This document shows, one piece after another, positions 1-7,228 of a DNA stretch of 13,494 bases. Origin of the DNA: UBA9676 sp036522155 (GTDB lineage Bacteria; Actinomycetota; Actinomycetes; Streptosporangiales; Streptosporangiaceae); assembly GCA_036522155.1 (NCBI GenBank), contig DATDGI010000384.1, positions 1-13,494 on the forward strand. The letters are read 5' to 3'. Each line of letters opens with the position of its first letter. Position 1 is the first letter of the stretch. The notes under the pieces are model-generated. The model saw nothing but the letters and a program-made list of their open reading frames with translations, searched no databases and was not told the origin of the DNA. The position numbers and the translations under genes were made by a program.

Positions 1-1
1 G

Positions 2-955
2 GTGCTGGCCGGGCGGCCGCACCTGACCCTGCACCGGGACGGCAACGCGATCGTGGCGCGGACCGGTCTCGGCCGCCCGCAGCGGGTGATCCTGGCCGGG
101 CACATCGACACGGTGCCACTGGCGGGCAACCTCCCCTCGCGCCAAGAGGACGGCCTGCTCTACGGCTGCGGCAGCTGCGACATGAAGTCCGGGGTCGCCG
201 TCCAGCTCCGGCTGGCGGCCGCGCTGACCGCGCCGTCCCGCGACGTGACCTATGTCTTCTACGACTGCGAGGAGGTCGAGGCCGAGCGCAACGGGCTGCT
301 CCGGCTCAGCCGGAACGCGCCGGAACTGCTGGTGGGCGACCTGGCGGTGCTGCTGGAGCCGACCGGCGGCCTGATCGAGGGTGGCTGCCAGGGCACGATG
401 CAGGCCGAGGTCACCACCCGCGGTGTCCGTGCGCACAGCGCCCGCTCCTGGATGGGACATAACGCCATCCACGGGGCCGGTGCCGTGCTCGACATACTGC
501 GGTCCTACCAGCCCAGGGAACCGGAGGTGGACGGGCTCACCTACCACGAGGGGCTGAACGCGGTCGGCATCTCCGGCGGGGTGGCCGGCAACGTGATCCC
601 GGATCAGTGCGTGGTCAGGGTCAACTACCGGTTCGCGCCGGACCGGAGCGCGGAGCAGGCCGCCGATCACCTGCGGGAGGTGTTCGGCGGGTTCGACGTG
701 GCCATCGCCGACGCCGCCCCCGGGGCCCGGCCCGGGCTCACCGACCCGGCGGCGGCGGCCCTGCTGGCGGCGGTGGGCGGTACCCCGCGGGCCAAGTTCG
801 GCTGGACCGACGTGGCCAGGTTCTCCAGTCTGGGCCTGCCCGCGGTCAACTACGGCCCGGGCGACCCGAACGTGGCCCACAGCGTCGGGGAGCACGTGCC
901 GCTGGCGCAGATCGCCGAGTGTGAGGCCAAGCTGCTGGCCTGGCTGACCGCCTGA
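2..955 (+). CDS. dapE: Succinyl-diaminopimelate desuccinylase, 5'-truncated by window edge
   Basis: M20-family metallohydrolase that removes succinate from N-succinyl-LL-2,6-diaminopimelate in the cytoplasm, giving LL-DAP for lysine and peptidoglycan. In window numbering, the metal-ligand motif H-I-D is at residues 34-36, the bridging Asp is D60 in GCGSCDMKSG, the catalytic glutamate pair is E90-E91, a further ligand is E119 in EPTGG, and the C-terminal ligand His lies in NVAHS near residue 291. The dimerisation-domain segment RGVRAHSA lies around residues 138-146. The frame is open to the left edge and family members run about 350-360 residues, so roughly 35-40 N-terminal residues are missing; the GTG at base 2 is not the true start. 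It converges on the HtrA gene with a gap of under 60 bp. The fit to actinobacterial DapE is strong; a generic M20 deacylase is the only real alternative. Confidence 0.93.
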   Translation: MLAGRPHLTLHRDGNAIVARTGLGRPQRVILAGHIDTVPLAGNLPSRQEDGLLYGCGSCDMKSGVAVQLRLAAALTAPSRDVTYVFYDCEEVEAERNGLLRLSRNAPELLVGDLAVLLEPTGGLIEGGCQGTMQAEVTTRGVRAHSARSWMGHNAIHGAGAVLDILRSYQPREPEVDGLTYHEGLNAVGISGGVAGNVIPDQCVVRVNYRFAPDRSAEQAADHLREVFGGFDVAIADAAPGARPGLTDPAAAALLAAVGGTPRAKFGWTDVARFSSLGLPAVNYGPGDPNVAHSVGEHVPLAQIAECEAKLLAWLTA

Positions 956-956
956 C

Positions 957-1007
957 CCGGCCGGCCGGCTGGGAACCCCCTGAGCGGCTGGGCCCGCTGG
1001 GAATCCC
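957..1007. terminator. Candidate terminator region between convergent dapE and htrA-like genes
   Basis: The short gap between two convergent genes holds a perfect 12-bp palindrome (CCGG repeated three times, 957-968) just after the dapE stop. It also holds two near-identical copies of GCTGGGAAyCCC (968-978 and 996-1007), each containing a small GGGAA/CCC snap-back. There is no U-tract, which is common for terminators of high-GC actinomycetes. The location supports a bidirectional terminator; function is inferred. Confidence 0.35.
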
Positions 1008-1012
1008 GCCGC

Positions 1013-2644
1013 CTACGCGGCTGGGCCGGCGATCAGCCTGAGCGGGGTGGTGTGCCGCTGCCCGCTGGTGTCCATCCAGGTCACCGACACCTGCTCGCCC
1101 GGGTGGAAGCGGGTGAGGACCCGGGTGAGCGAGGCGGGCGCGCTCACCGCCCGGCCGTTCACCGCCTGGATGACATCGCCGCCCCCGAGCCCGGCCCGGT
1201 GAGCCGGGTCGTTGCAGAACACCCCCGCGATCAGCGTGCCGGACGAGGCCGGGGCGATCCGGCCCGGCACCGGATTGCCGGAATCGCTGATCAGGCAGCT
1301 GCCGTTGCTGTTGATCCCGCCGCCTGCCGCGGTGGCCGCCTGGTTCAGCTGCTGCCACTGCTGCTGCGGGGTGTTCACCGCGCTGGCGGCGTTGCTGGCC
1401 GAACTGGCCACCGCCACCCCCATGAACGCGGGCCAGCCGATGCGGATGGCCGCGCTGCCGTGACCGGCCGCCATCTGATGGGCGATCGCCAGGGCCCGGT
1501 TGATCGGGATGGCGAATCCCTGGCTGGTACCTGGGCCGCCCAGCGTCTGCGTGTTCGCGGCGGTGTCGATGCCGATCACCTGGCCGGCCCCGTTGGACAG
1601 CGGGCCGCCGGAGTCACCCTCGGCGATGGGCGCGTTGGTCTGCAGCATGTTGTGCAGCGTCTCGCTGGTGTCGGAACCGGAGTCGCTGGCCGTGATCGTC
1701 CGCCGGAGGGCGGTGATCGAGCCGCTGGTGACGGTCGGGGGGCCGCCCGCGCCGCCGGCGTTGCCCAGCGCCACCACCTGGGTCCCGATCAGGGCCTTGT
1801 CCGAGTTCCCGACCTGGACCGTCTTCAGCCCGGCCGCCCCGACCAGGCGGATCAGGGCGACGTCCTGGCTGGCGTCGGTGCCGACGATCTCGCCGGCGTA
1901 CTGGCGGCCGGAGCTGACCAGGGTCACGGTCAGCCGGGTGGCGCCGTCCACCACATGGTTGTTGGTCAGCACCAGGCCGCCCGGGCTGAGCACGATGCCG
2001 GTGCCCTCGAAGACCTGGCCGGTGTAGCGCAGGTTCGAGGTGATGTCCACCACCCCCGGCTCCACCTTCGCCGCCACGGCCTGGGCATTGATGCTCGAGG
2101 TGTTCGTGTTGCCGTTGCCGCCACCGCGGTTCGGGGACGGGACGTTCTGCGACGGGTTGGCCGTCGCGTGGTTCCTGGCTTGCAGGCCAAGCACGGCACT
2201 GGCCCCCAGTGCCGCCGCGAGCAGGGCGACCAGCACGTAGACGAGGGGGTGGGTACCGCGCCTGGGCGGCGGCGGGCCGGTGGGCTGGCCGTAACCACCG
2301 GGCGGGCCGTAGCTCCCGGGCGGGTAGCCACCGGCCGGCGGGTAGCCGCCGGTGGGCGGCGGGTCCCAGCTGCCCTGGCCGCTCAGCGGCGTGGTGGGCC
2401 AGTTCCGTGGTTCCTGGGCCGGGGTGCGCTGGGCATATCCCGGCGTGGGCGGGCGGTCGCCCGAGAGGCCGTGCGCGGGCAGCGGCGGGACGGCCAGTGA
2501 CCCTGGTACCCAGGAAGCACCGGGCGGGGTGTCCTGGCCGGGGCCAGGCTCCGCCTCCGGCCTGGGCGCCTCGTCCCCGGCCGCCGGCGGCGACCAGCCC
2601 GGCTGGTCCGGCGGCTGGGTCCCGCTGCCCTGCTCGTCCTGCAT
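1013..2644 (-). CDS. Membrane-anchored HtrA-like serine protease with PDZ domain
   Basis: Predicted envelope protease of 543 residues, probably for quality control or signalling outside the membrane. Residues 1-130 are a Pro/Gly/Tyr-rich cytoplasmic segment with YPP/YGPPGG repeats, residues 133-154 are one membrane helix, and about 190-390 are a trypsin-like domain. The catalytic triad is visible: H230 in TNNHVV, D261 in SQDVALIRL and S345 in EGDSGGPLS. A C-terminal PDZ domain (about 400-540) ends the protein and contains AGLGGGDVIQAVNG. The PDZ is interrupted by a Gln/Ala/Asn-rich insertion (about 412-466). I chose the ATG at 2644 rather than the GTG at 2665 because AGAGGTGA sits at the right distance before it. 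It follows the deacetylase gene on the same strand after about 200 bp, so it may have its own promoter. The family resembles mycobacterial PepD/HtrA proteins; substrates cannot be inferred. Confidence 0.9.
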   Translation of the reverse strand: MQDEQGSGTQPPDQPGWSPPAAGDEAPRPEAEPGPGQDTPPGASWVPGSLAVPPLPAHGLSGDRPPTPGYAQRTPAQEPRNWPTTPLSGQGSWDPPPTGGYPPAGGYPPGSYGPPGGYGQPTGPPPPRRGTHPLVYVLVALLAAALGASAVLGLQARNHATANPSQNVPSPNRGGGNGNTNTSSINAQAVAAKVEPGVVDITSNLRYTGQVFEGTGIVLSPGGLVLTNNHVVDGATRLTVTLVSSGRQYAGEIVGTDASQDVALIRLVGAAGLKTVQVGNSDKALIGTQVVALGNAGGAGGPPTVTSGSITALRRTITASDSGSDTSETLHNMLQTNAPIAEGDSGGPLSNGAGQVIGIDTAANTQTLGGPGTSQGFAIPINRALAIAHQMAAGHGSAAIRIGWPAFMGVAVASSASNAASAVNTPQQQWQQLNQAATAAGGGINSNGSCLISDSGNPVPGRIAPASSGTLIAGVFCNDPAHRAGLGGGDVIQAVNGRAVSAPASLTRVLTRFHPGEQVSVTWMDTSGQRHTTPLRLIAGPAA

Positions 2645-2650
2645 CTGTGT

Positions 2651-2657
2651 CACCTCT
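2651..2657 (-). promoter_or_regulatory. Shine-Dalgarno deciding the HtrA-like start
   Basis: Read on the minus strand the sequence is AGAGGTG, followed by ACACAG and then ATG at 2644. It selects this ATG over the in-frame GTG seven codons upstream at 2665, inside whose extension this site would otherwise lie. Confidence 0.6.
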
Positions 2658-2729
2658 GCCCGCACGTCGCGGTCGTGTGCCTCAGGTCACCCACTGGTGG
2701 CGGCCAGCGGGCCACGTGCTCCTGCCAGA

Positions 2730-2769
2730 GTTGTCCCCCCGGGGGGTGCCCTCAGTCAGGGTTGTCCCC
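2730..2769. repeat. GTTGTCCCC direct repeat and C6G6 palindrome upstream of the HtrA-like gene
   Basis: GTTGTCCCC occurs at 2730-2738 and 2761-2769, 31 bp apart (about three helical turns). A perfect CCCCCCGGGGGG palindrome (2735-2746) overlaps the first copy. The pair lies 86-125 bp upstream of the protease start, where a promoter or operator is expected. No clear -10/-35 pair could be assigned, and the regulator is unknown. Confidence 0.3.
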
Positions 2770-2841
2770 AGTAAGCAGCATCTTCCTGGACACAAGCTGA
2801 GTACCCGCTGGGGATTCCGGCCAGGGCGGCCCGCTCCGACA

Positions 2842-3642
2842 CTATGCGAAGGCCGGCGGGCCTCCCCGGGCCGCGGACGGGCTGCAACCCGCACCGCTGG
2901 CCGCCACACCCTGGCCGAGCCCGTGCTCGGCCAGGGGCCCGACGCTCAGTCCCCGCGCGGCGCACTCGTCAAGCAGCCGGGGCAGGGCGCCCAGGGCCGC
3001 CGCCGCCGATCCCACCGGTGACGTGCAATCGGAGTCATGCAGCAAGATGGTGCCGCCACCCCCGAGATCCGCCACCACGGTATCGAAAACCGTCCCAGCG
3101 GTGGCGCCGGCCGTCCACTCCCGCCCCCAGCTGCTCCACAGCACCGGGGTCAGGCCCAGCCCGCGGGCGGCGGCCAGGGCACCGGTGCTGAGCACTCCGT
3201 AGGGCGGGCGGAAGAACCGCGGCCGCTGGCCGGTGGCCGCGGACACCACGGCGGTGGCACGGGCCAGGTCATGGCGGGCGTCCCGGGGGCCGCGCAGGAT
3301 CGAGTAGCGGTGGTCCCAGCCGTGCACGGCGATCTCGTGCCCGGCCGCGACGATCTCGGCCGCCAGTTCGGGTGCGCGGTCCACCATCGACCCGAGCAGG
3401 AAGAACGTGGCCTGCCGCCGCCGCGCCGCCAGCAGTTCAAGGAACGCCGGGGTGCTCGCCGGGTCCGGCCCGTCGTCGAAGGTGAGGGCCACGTGATCGG
3501 GCCTGCCGAGGCCGGCCAGCCGGGGGAACAGCCGGCGCCGGACCGGGCCGATCGCGGTGATACCAGGCCCGGCGTGCGCGATCGCCAGCCCGGCCACACC
3601 CAGCCCGGCGATTGCACCGGCCGCCACGGCTACCTGATTCAT
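2842..3642 (-). CDS. Polysaccharide deacetylase (NodB homology domain)
   Basis: Carbohydrate esterase family 4 type enzyme that hydrolyses N- or O-acetyl groups from a polysaccharide or sugar-lipid, acting at or outside the membrane. Residues 1-30 are hydrophobic and Ala/Gly-rich (membrane anchor or signal peptide). The NodB motifs follow in order: TFDDGPD (54-60) with the catalytic and metal Asp pair, H107-x3-H111 in HGWDH supplying metal ligands, RPPYG (145-149), and LHDSD (about 200-204) with the catalytic His. The last 25 or so residues (Ala/Gly/Pro-rich) are an extra tail. The ATG at 3642 has GCAGGA about 5 nt upstream. It is transcribed divergently from the aminotransferase operon across a 210-bp shared regulatory region, which suggests a related role in aminosugar chemistry. 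Alternatives are a peptidoglycan GlcNAc deacetylase or a deformylase-like enzyme; sequence alone does not decide the substrate. Confidence 0.9.
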   Translation of the reverse strand: MNQVAVAAGAIAGLGVAGLAIAHAGPGITAIGPVRRRLFPRLAGLGRPDHVALTFDDGPDPASTPAFLELLAARRRQATFFLLGSMVDRAPELAAEIVAAGHEIAVHGWDHRYSILRGPRDARHDLARATAVVSAATGQRPRFFRPPYGVLSTGALAAARGLGLTPVLWSSWGREWTAGATAGTVFDTVVADLGGGGTILLHDSDCTSPVGSAAAALGALPRLLDECAARGLSVGPLAEHGLGQGVAASGAGCSPSAARGGPPAFA

Positions 3643-3712
3643 GGATTCCTGCCCGTTTTATTCCTCTATCGGGGAAATATCCGGTACGAGACCGGTATCC
3701 AGCACCGGGCGT

Positions 3713-3759
3713 TGTCACTATCGAGTAGCCCGGTGTCACTCGGGATTACAGAATGTCAC
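3713..3759. repeat. Three TGTCAC direct repeats spaced 21 and 20 bp
   Basis: TGTCAC occurs at 3713-3718, 3734-3739 and 3754-3759, so the copies lie on the same helix face two turns apart. They sit centrally between two divergent promoters, as expected for an operator bound by a multimeric or cooperatively binding regulator. The regulator is not in the adjacent genes and the role is inferred. Confidence 0.4.
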
Positions 3760-3767
3760 AGCGACTG

Positions 3768-3796
3768 GCGGACACGCGCGTTACCCCCGTGTCCGC
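3768..3796. promoter_or_regulatory. 9-bp perfect inverted repeat, candidate operator
   Basis: GCGGACACG (3768-3776) and CGTGTCCGC (3788-3796) are perfect inverted copies separated by 11 nt. The right arm ends 3 bp before the TAGCAT -10 candidate, so a bound dimer would cover the -35 region of the aminotransferase operon promoter. It could instead form an RNA hairpin if transcription starts further upstream. Confidence 0.4.
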
Positions 3797-3852
3797 GGAT
3801 AGCATTCCTGGAACATGGCAAAGTCTGGGTGCCACAAGAGCAGGCGTGGTTG

Positions 3853-5031
3853 ATGACGGTGGCGCGGCCAGGGCTCAGTGAAGGGGATCCGTTGGTAGTG
3901 CCATCAGCTCGCGTTGTGTTCCCGGCTAGCGACCGGGCCGAGATCGCAGCCACCATCACCGAGGTGCTCGCCACGGGCGCGCTCACGCTCGGTCAGCACA
4001 CCCGGGAGTTCGAGGCGGCGTTCGCCGCCGCGCACACCAGCACCGACGGCGAGCCGCACGCGGTGGCGGTGTCCAGCGGCACGGCGGCGCTGGACATCGT
4101 GCTGCGCGCGGTCGGGGTACGGGACCGCGACGTGGTGGTGCCGGCCAACACGTTCTACGCCACCGCCGCCGCCATCTTGCAGGCGGGCGGCAGGCCGGTC
4201 TTCGCGGATGTCGACGCGGCCACGTTCGCGCTCAGCGCGGCCACCGTGGAAGCCGCGCTCACCCCGGATACCGCCGCGGTGGTGGTGGTCCACATCGGCG
4301 GGCTGATCTCGCCCGCCAACGACGAACTGCGGGCCCTGTGCGAGCGGCGGGGGATCGCGCTGGTGGAGGACGCGGCACACGCCCACGGGTCAACGCTCGA
4401 CGGCCGGTACGCGAGTTCGTTCGGGGTGGCCGCGGCCTTCTCGTTCTACCCCACCAAGGTGGTGACCAGCGGCGAAGGCGGGATGGTGCTCACCCGCACG
4501 CCGGAGATCGCGCAGGAGGCACGGATCTACCGCGACCAGGGCAAGGGTGCCTTCACCGCGAATCACCATGTGCGGCTGGGCTCGGCCTGGCGGATGAGCG
4601 AGCTGCACGCGGTGACCGGGATGGTGCACCTGCGCCGGATGAACGAGTTCATCGACCGGCGCCGGTCCGTGGCGGCCCGCTACGACAAGGCCCTGGCCGG
4701 CCTGGACGGATTGCTGCCGCTGGCCGAGCCACCGGGCTGCCGCAGCAACATCTATAAGTACATCGCCCTGCTGCCGCCCGGCGTCGACCGGGCGCGGTTC
4801 AAGGCCGGGCTGGCCGACCGGTTCGGGGTGCGGCTGTCGGGCGAGGTGTATGACCTGCCGCTGCACCAGCAGCCGGTGCTGGCGGAGTACGCCCGCGGGG
4901 TCCTGCCAGTGGCCGAGGACGTGGCGGCCAGGCACATCTGCCTGCCGGTGCATTCGGACATGACCGACGACGAGGTGGATCAGGTCCTGGCCGGGGTGGC
5001 CACGGTCTACAGCGAGCTGGCCGGCGGGTGA
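3853..5031 (+). CDS. DegT/DnrJ/EryC1/StrS-family sugar aminotransferase
   Basis: PLP enzyme of 392 residues, predicted to move an amino group from an amino acid onto a keto group of a nucleotide-activated sugar in the cytoplasm. Family landmarks are in order: SSGTAAL (74-80), PANTFYAT (97-104), the PLP-contacting Asp D173 in VEDAAHAHGS, and the Schiff-base lysine K202 in SFYPTKVVTSGEGG. The length is normal for the family. I chose the ATG at 3853, preceded by AGCAGG at 8-nt spacing; TTG 3892 and GTG 3898 also follow a purine-rich GAAGGGG and cannot be excluded, since the family core begins only around residue 20. It is the first gene of a run with the epimerase and glycosyltransferase (73-bp gap to the next gene). 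The exact sugar substrate is unknown; a 3- or 4-keto NDP-sugar is usual for this family. Confidence 0.9.
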   Translation: MTVARPGLSEGDPLVVPSARVVFPASDRAEIAATITEVLATGALTLGQHTREFEAAFAAAHTSTDGEPHAVAVSSGTAALDIVLRAVGVRDRDVVVPANTFYATAAAILQAGGRPVFADVDAATFALSAATVEAALTPDTAAVVVVHIGGLISPANDELRALCERRGIALVEDAAHAHGSTLDGRYASSFGVAAAFSFYPTKVVTSGEGGMVLTRTPEIAQEARIYRDQGKGAFTANHHVRLGSAWRMSELHAVTGMVHLRRMNEFIDRRRSVAARYDKALAGLDGLLPLAEPPGCRSNIYKYIALLPPGVDRARFKAGLADRFGVRLSGEVYDLPLHQQPVLAEYARGVLPVAEDVAARHICLPVHSDMTDDEVDQVLAGVATVYSELAGG

Positions 5032-5104
5032 GCCCGGACATGCGTGCCACGGGAGTTGCGCGCTTAGGGAACCCGGGCGCAGACGGCCGGGAAATGAGGG
5101 GTGC

Positions 5105-6079
5105 ATGCAGGTCGCGGTGACCGGGGGCGGTGGCTTCATCGGCTCCCATGTGGTTGACCAGCTGGTGGCGGCCGATCACCAGGTGCGGGTGATCGATCCC
5201 GAGCCGCGCTGGCGCAATGCCGCCGCGCACTACCACGAGCTGGATCTCTTCGACGAGGCCGGGCTCGCGGGCGCGCTGGCCGGCTGCCGGGCCGTGTTCC
5301 ATCTGGCCGGGGCGTCCGATGTGAACCATGTCGCGGCCGACCCGGTGGCCGCGGTCAGGCTGAACGTGGAGGGCACGGCCCGGGTGCTGGAAGGCGCCCG
5401 CCAGCAGGGCTGCGAGCGGGTGCTGCTGGCCAGCACCGTCTGGGTGTACGGGGCGACCGCGGGCGAGGGGGAGCGGACCGAGGAGGCCACGGTCGATCTG
5501 GCCCGCGCCGGGCATGTCTACGTCTCCACCAAGCTGGCGGCGGAGATGCTGGTCCACAGCTACCGGGAGATGTACGGCCAGCACTACACGATCTTGCGGT
5601 ACGGCATCCCCTATGGGCCGCGGATGCGGGACGTGCTGGTGGTCGCGCGGTTCGTCCGCGCGGCGCTGGAAGGAAGGCCGATCACCATCGCCGGCACGGG
5701 CGAGCAGCAGCGCAACTACGTCTACGTGGGCGACCTCGCGGACGCGCACGTGCGGGCGCTGTCGGTGGCCGCCGCCGACCAGGTGCTGGCGCTGGAGGGC
5801 GGCACCCCGGTGTCGGTCAGGGAGATCGCGGACACGGTGCGGGAGCTGATCGGGCCGGTGCCGGTCGAGCATGTGCCCGCCCGCACGGCCGACTATCAGG
5901 GCGTGACCGTGTCCAACCGGCGGGCCAAGGAACTGCTCGACTGGTCGCCGGAGACCACGTTCGCGGTCGGCGTCCACCGCTACCTCGACTGGCTGAGGGC
6001 GGGCGGGGAAGCTGGCCTGGACGGCGGCGGGGGCCCGGGCGCCGCTGACGGCGCGGGCCACGGGGCGGGCCGGCCATGA
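5105..6079 (+). CDS. NAD-dependent epimerase/dehydratase (extended SDR, nucleotide-sugar type)
   Basis: Extended short-chain dehydrogenase of 324 residues, predicted to oxidise, epimerise or dehydrate a nucleotide sugar. The N-terminal Rossmann motif is GGGGFIGS (7-14). The catalytic site shows S110/T111 in LLASTVWVYG and the Tyr-Lys pair Y139-x3-K143 in HVYVSTK. The substrate-domain signature LRYGIPYGP follows near residue 160-168, and RNYVYVGDLADAHV near 200. The last ~27 residues are a Gly/Ala-rich tail absent from typical family members. The start is supported by GAGGGGTGC directly before the ATG. Its final four bases (ATGA) overlap the start of the glycosyltransferase, indicating translational coupling. 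It could be a UDP-glucose 4-epimerase-like or a dehydratase-like enzyme; the missing dehydratase Glu-containing motif makes an epimerase or decarboxylase-type role more likely, with low certainty. Confidence 0.88.
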   Translation: MQVAVTGGGGFIGSHVVDQLVAADHQVRVIDPEPRWRNAAAHYHELDLFDEAGLAGALAGCRAVFHLAGASDVNHVAADPVAAVRLNVEGTARVLEGARQQGCERVLLASTVWVYGATAGEGERTEEATVDLARAGHVYVSTKLAAEMLVHSYREMYGQHYTILRYGIPYGPRMRDVLVVARFVRAALEGRPITIAGTGEQQRNYVYVGDLADAHVRALSVAAADQVLALEGGTPVSVREIADTVRELIGPVPVEHVPARTADYQGVTVSNRRAKELLDWSPETTFAVGVHRYLDWLRAGGEAGLDGGGGPGAADGAGHGAGRP

Positions 6080-7167
6080 GGCGTGCGGTGCTGCTGTCCG
6101 GCTCGCTGGGTGCCGGGCACGACGTGCACGCCCGCGCGTTCGCGGCCTCGCTGGCCGGGCGCGGCTGGTCCACCGAGGTGCTGGACGCCATGGCGCTGCT
6201 CGGCAAGCGCGGCGGGTCGGCCGGGGAGACGGTGTTCCGCAGCATGCTGGCCGTGCCCGGCCTGTACGACGCGTTCCATTTCGCCGGGCTGCGGGACGGC
6301 AGCAGGCTCGCGCTGCTGGCCGACGCGGCCGCCCGGCGCCAGCTGGTGCCCCGGCTGCGGGACTACCTCGATGCGCAGCCGGCCGATCTGGCGGTGTCGG
6401 TGTTCGCGACCGCCGCGTCAGCGGTCAGTTCATTGGCCGACCGCTACCCCCAGATGAGCCACGTGGTGCTGTGCAGCGACGTCACCCCGCACCGGCTGTG
6501 GGTCCACCCCAACGTGGACCTGTACCTGGTCACCTCGGCCGCCGCGGAGGCGTCGGTGCGCCGGTACCAGCCGCGGGCGCGGGTGCGGGTGGTCCCGTCG
6601 CCGCTCCGGCCCGGTTTCCTCGACCCGCCGGACCAGGAGAAGGCGCGGGCCGACCTCGGGCTGGATGCGCATGACCGGACCGTGCTGCTGATGTCGGGGG
6701 CCTGGGGCCTGGGCCCGGTGGCGCAGGCCGCGGCCGGGCTGGCCGACGCCGGGGTGCAGGTGCTGGCCGTCGCCGGGCGCAACGCCCGGCTGGAAGGCCG
6801 GCTCCGGGCCGCCGGGGCCAGCCGGCCACGGCTGCATGTGTTCGGCTACACCGAACAACTCCCGCCCCTGATGGCGGCGTCCGACCTGGTGATCACCAGT
6901 TCCGGCGACACCTGCGCGGAGGCCCGGATGGTGGGACGGCCACTGCTGCTGCTCGATGTGGTGCAGGGCCACGGCCGGGACAACCTGCAGCATGAACTGG
7001 AGCTGGGTGACGCGGGGGTGACCTCGCCGCGGCCGGCCGAGGTGGTGCGCAACGCCCTGGCCGCGCTGGACCGGGCCAAACCGCCCCCGCCGGTATCGGT
7101 CCGCCGCTCATCCTGGGAGGAAGCCTTCGCCGCCGCCCTGGACGGCATCGGGCTTAACGTAACCTGA
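6076..7167 (+). CDS. GT-B glycosyltransferase, MGDG synthase / MurG-like
   Basis: Protein of 363 residues resembling lipid-acceptor glycosyltransferases of the GT28 group (MGDG synthase, processive diacylglycerol glucosyltransferase, MurG). The N-terminal domain starts with the glycine loop SGSLGAGHDVHA (8-19), the MGDG-synthase-type acceptor-side motif. The linker to the C-terminal Rossmann domain lies around 175-200. The donor-binding half carries SSGDTCAEARMVGRP (275-289) followed by VVQGHGRDN (295-303), equivalent in place to the donor-nucleotide and acidic region of MurG/MGDG enzymes. No membrane helix is seen, so peripheral membrane association is likely, as in the family. It begins in the stop codon of the epimerase (ATGA overlap) and probably uses the sugar made by the two upstream enzymes. 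Sugar and acceptor are unknown; a glycolipid product is inference. Confidence 0.8.
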   Translation: MRRAVLLSGSLGAGHDVHARAFAASLAGRGWSTEVLDAMALLGKRGGSAGETVFRSMLAVPGLYDAFHFAGLRDGSRLALLADAAARRQLVPRLRDYLDAQPADLAVSVFATAASAVSSLADRYPQMSHVVLCSDVTPHRLWVHPNVDLYLVTSAAAEASVRRYQPRARVRVVPSPLRPGFLDPPDQEKARADLGLDAHDRTVLLMSGAWGLGPVAQAAAGLADAGVQVLAVAGRNARLEGRLRAAGASRPRLHVFGYTEQLPPLMAASDLVITSSGDTCAEARMVGRPLLLLDVVQGHGRDNLQHELELGDAGVTSPRPAEVVRNALAALDRAKPPPPVSVRRSSWEEAFAAALDGIGLNVT

Positions 7168-7214
7168 CCCCGGCTGCCCTGCTCCGCTGCCGCCGTCCGG
7201 GGTGGTCGCGCGAC
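7167..7214. terminator. Candidate bidirectional terminator between convergent genes
   Basis: The 61-bp gap between two convergent genes contains a 7-bp inverted repeat ACCCCGG (7167-7173) / CCGGGGT (7197-7203) with a 23-nt loop. A perfect 10-bp palindrome GTCGCGCGAC (7205-7214) follows directly. No T-tract is present. The position fits a terminator of the high-GC type; function is inferred. Confidence 0.35.
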
Positions 7215-7228
7215 GGGCGCGGTACTCC

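Larger units (their letters stand above)
3643..3852. promoter_or_regulatory. Shared divergent promoter region of the deacetylase and aminotransferase operon
   Basis: This 210-bp non-coding region is richer in A/T than its flanks. It holds a small inverted repeat (CCGGT 3681-3685, ACCGG 3691-3695), three phased TGTCAC copies, a 9-bp inverted repeat and a TANNNT-type -10 candidate TAGCAT at 3800-3805 about 48 bp before the aminotransferase ATG. No convincing -35 is seen. Divergent control of both genes from here is inferred from the layout. Confidence 0.5.

Noticed and set aside
1052..2500. Long plus-strand open frame antisense to the HtrA-like gene
   Set aside because: It mirrors a gene with clear protease motifs; its translation is Arg/Gly/Val-rich low-complexity sequence without any domain, as expected from high-GC codon bias.
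3712..3740. TTGTCA as a -35 box for the aminotransferase operon
   Set aside because: It matches TTGACA at five of six positions, but no acceptable -10 lies 16-18 bp downstream.
3037..3852. In-frame upstream extension of the aminotransferase
   Set aside because: The extension would overlap the whole 5' part of the deacetylase gene and the divergent promoter; its sequence is low-complexity and the family core starts only after 3853.
4799..6061. Minus-strand open frame opposite the aminotransferase end and epimerase
   Set aside because: It runs across two real genes and the gap between them, has no recognisable motif and a shadow-type composition.
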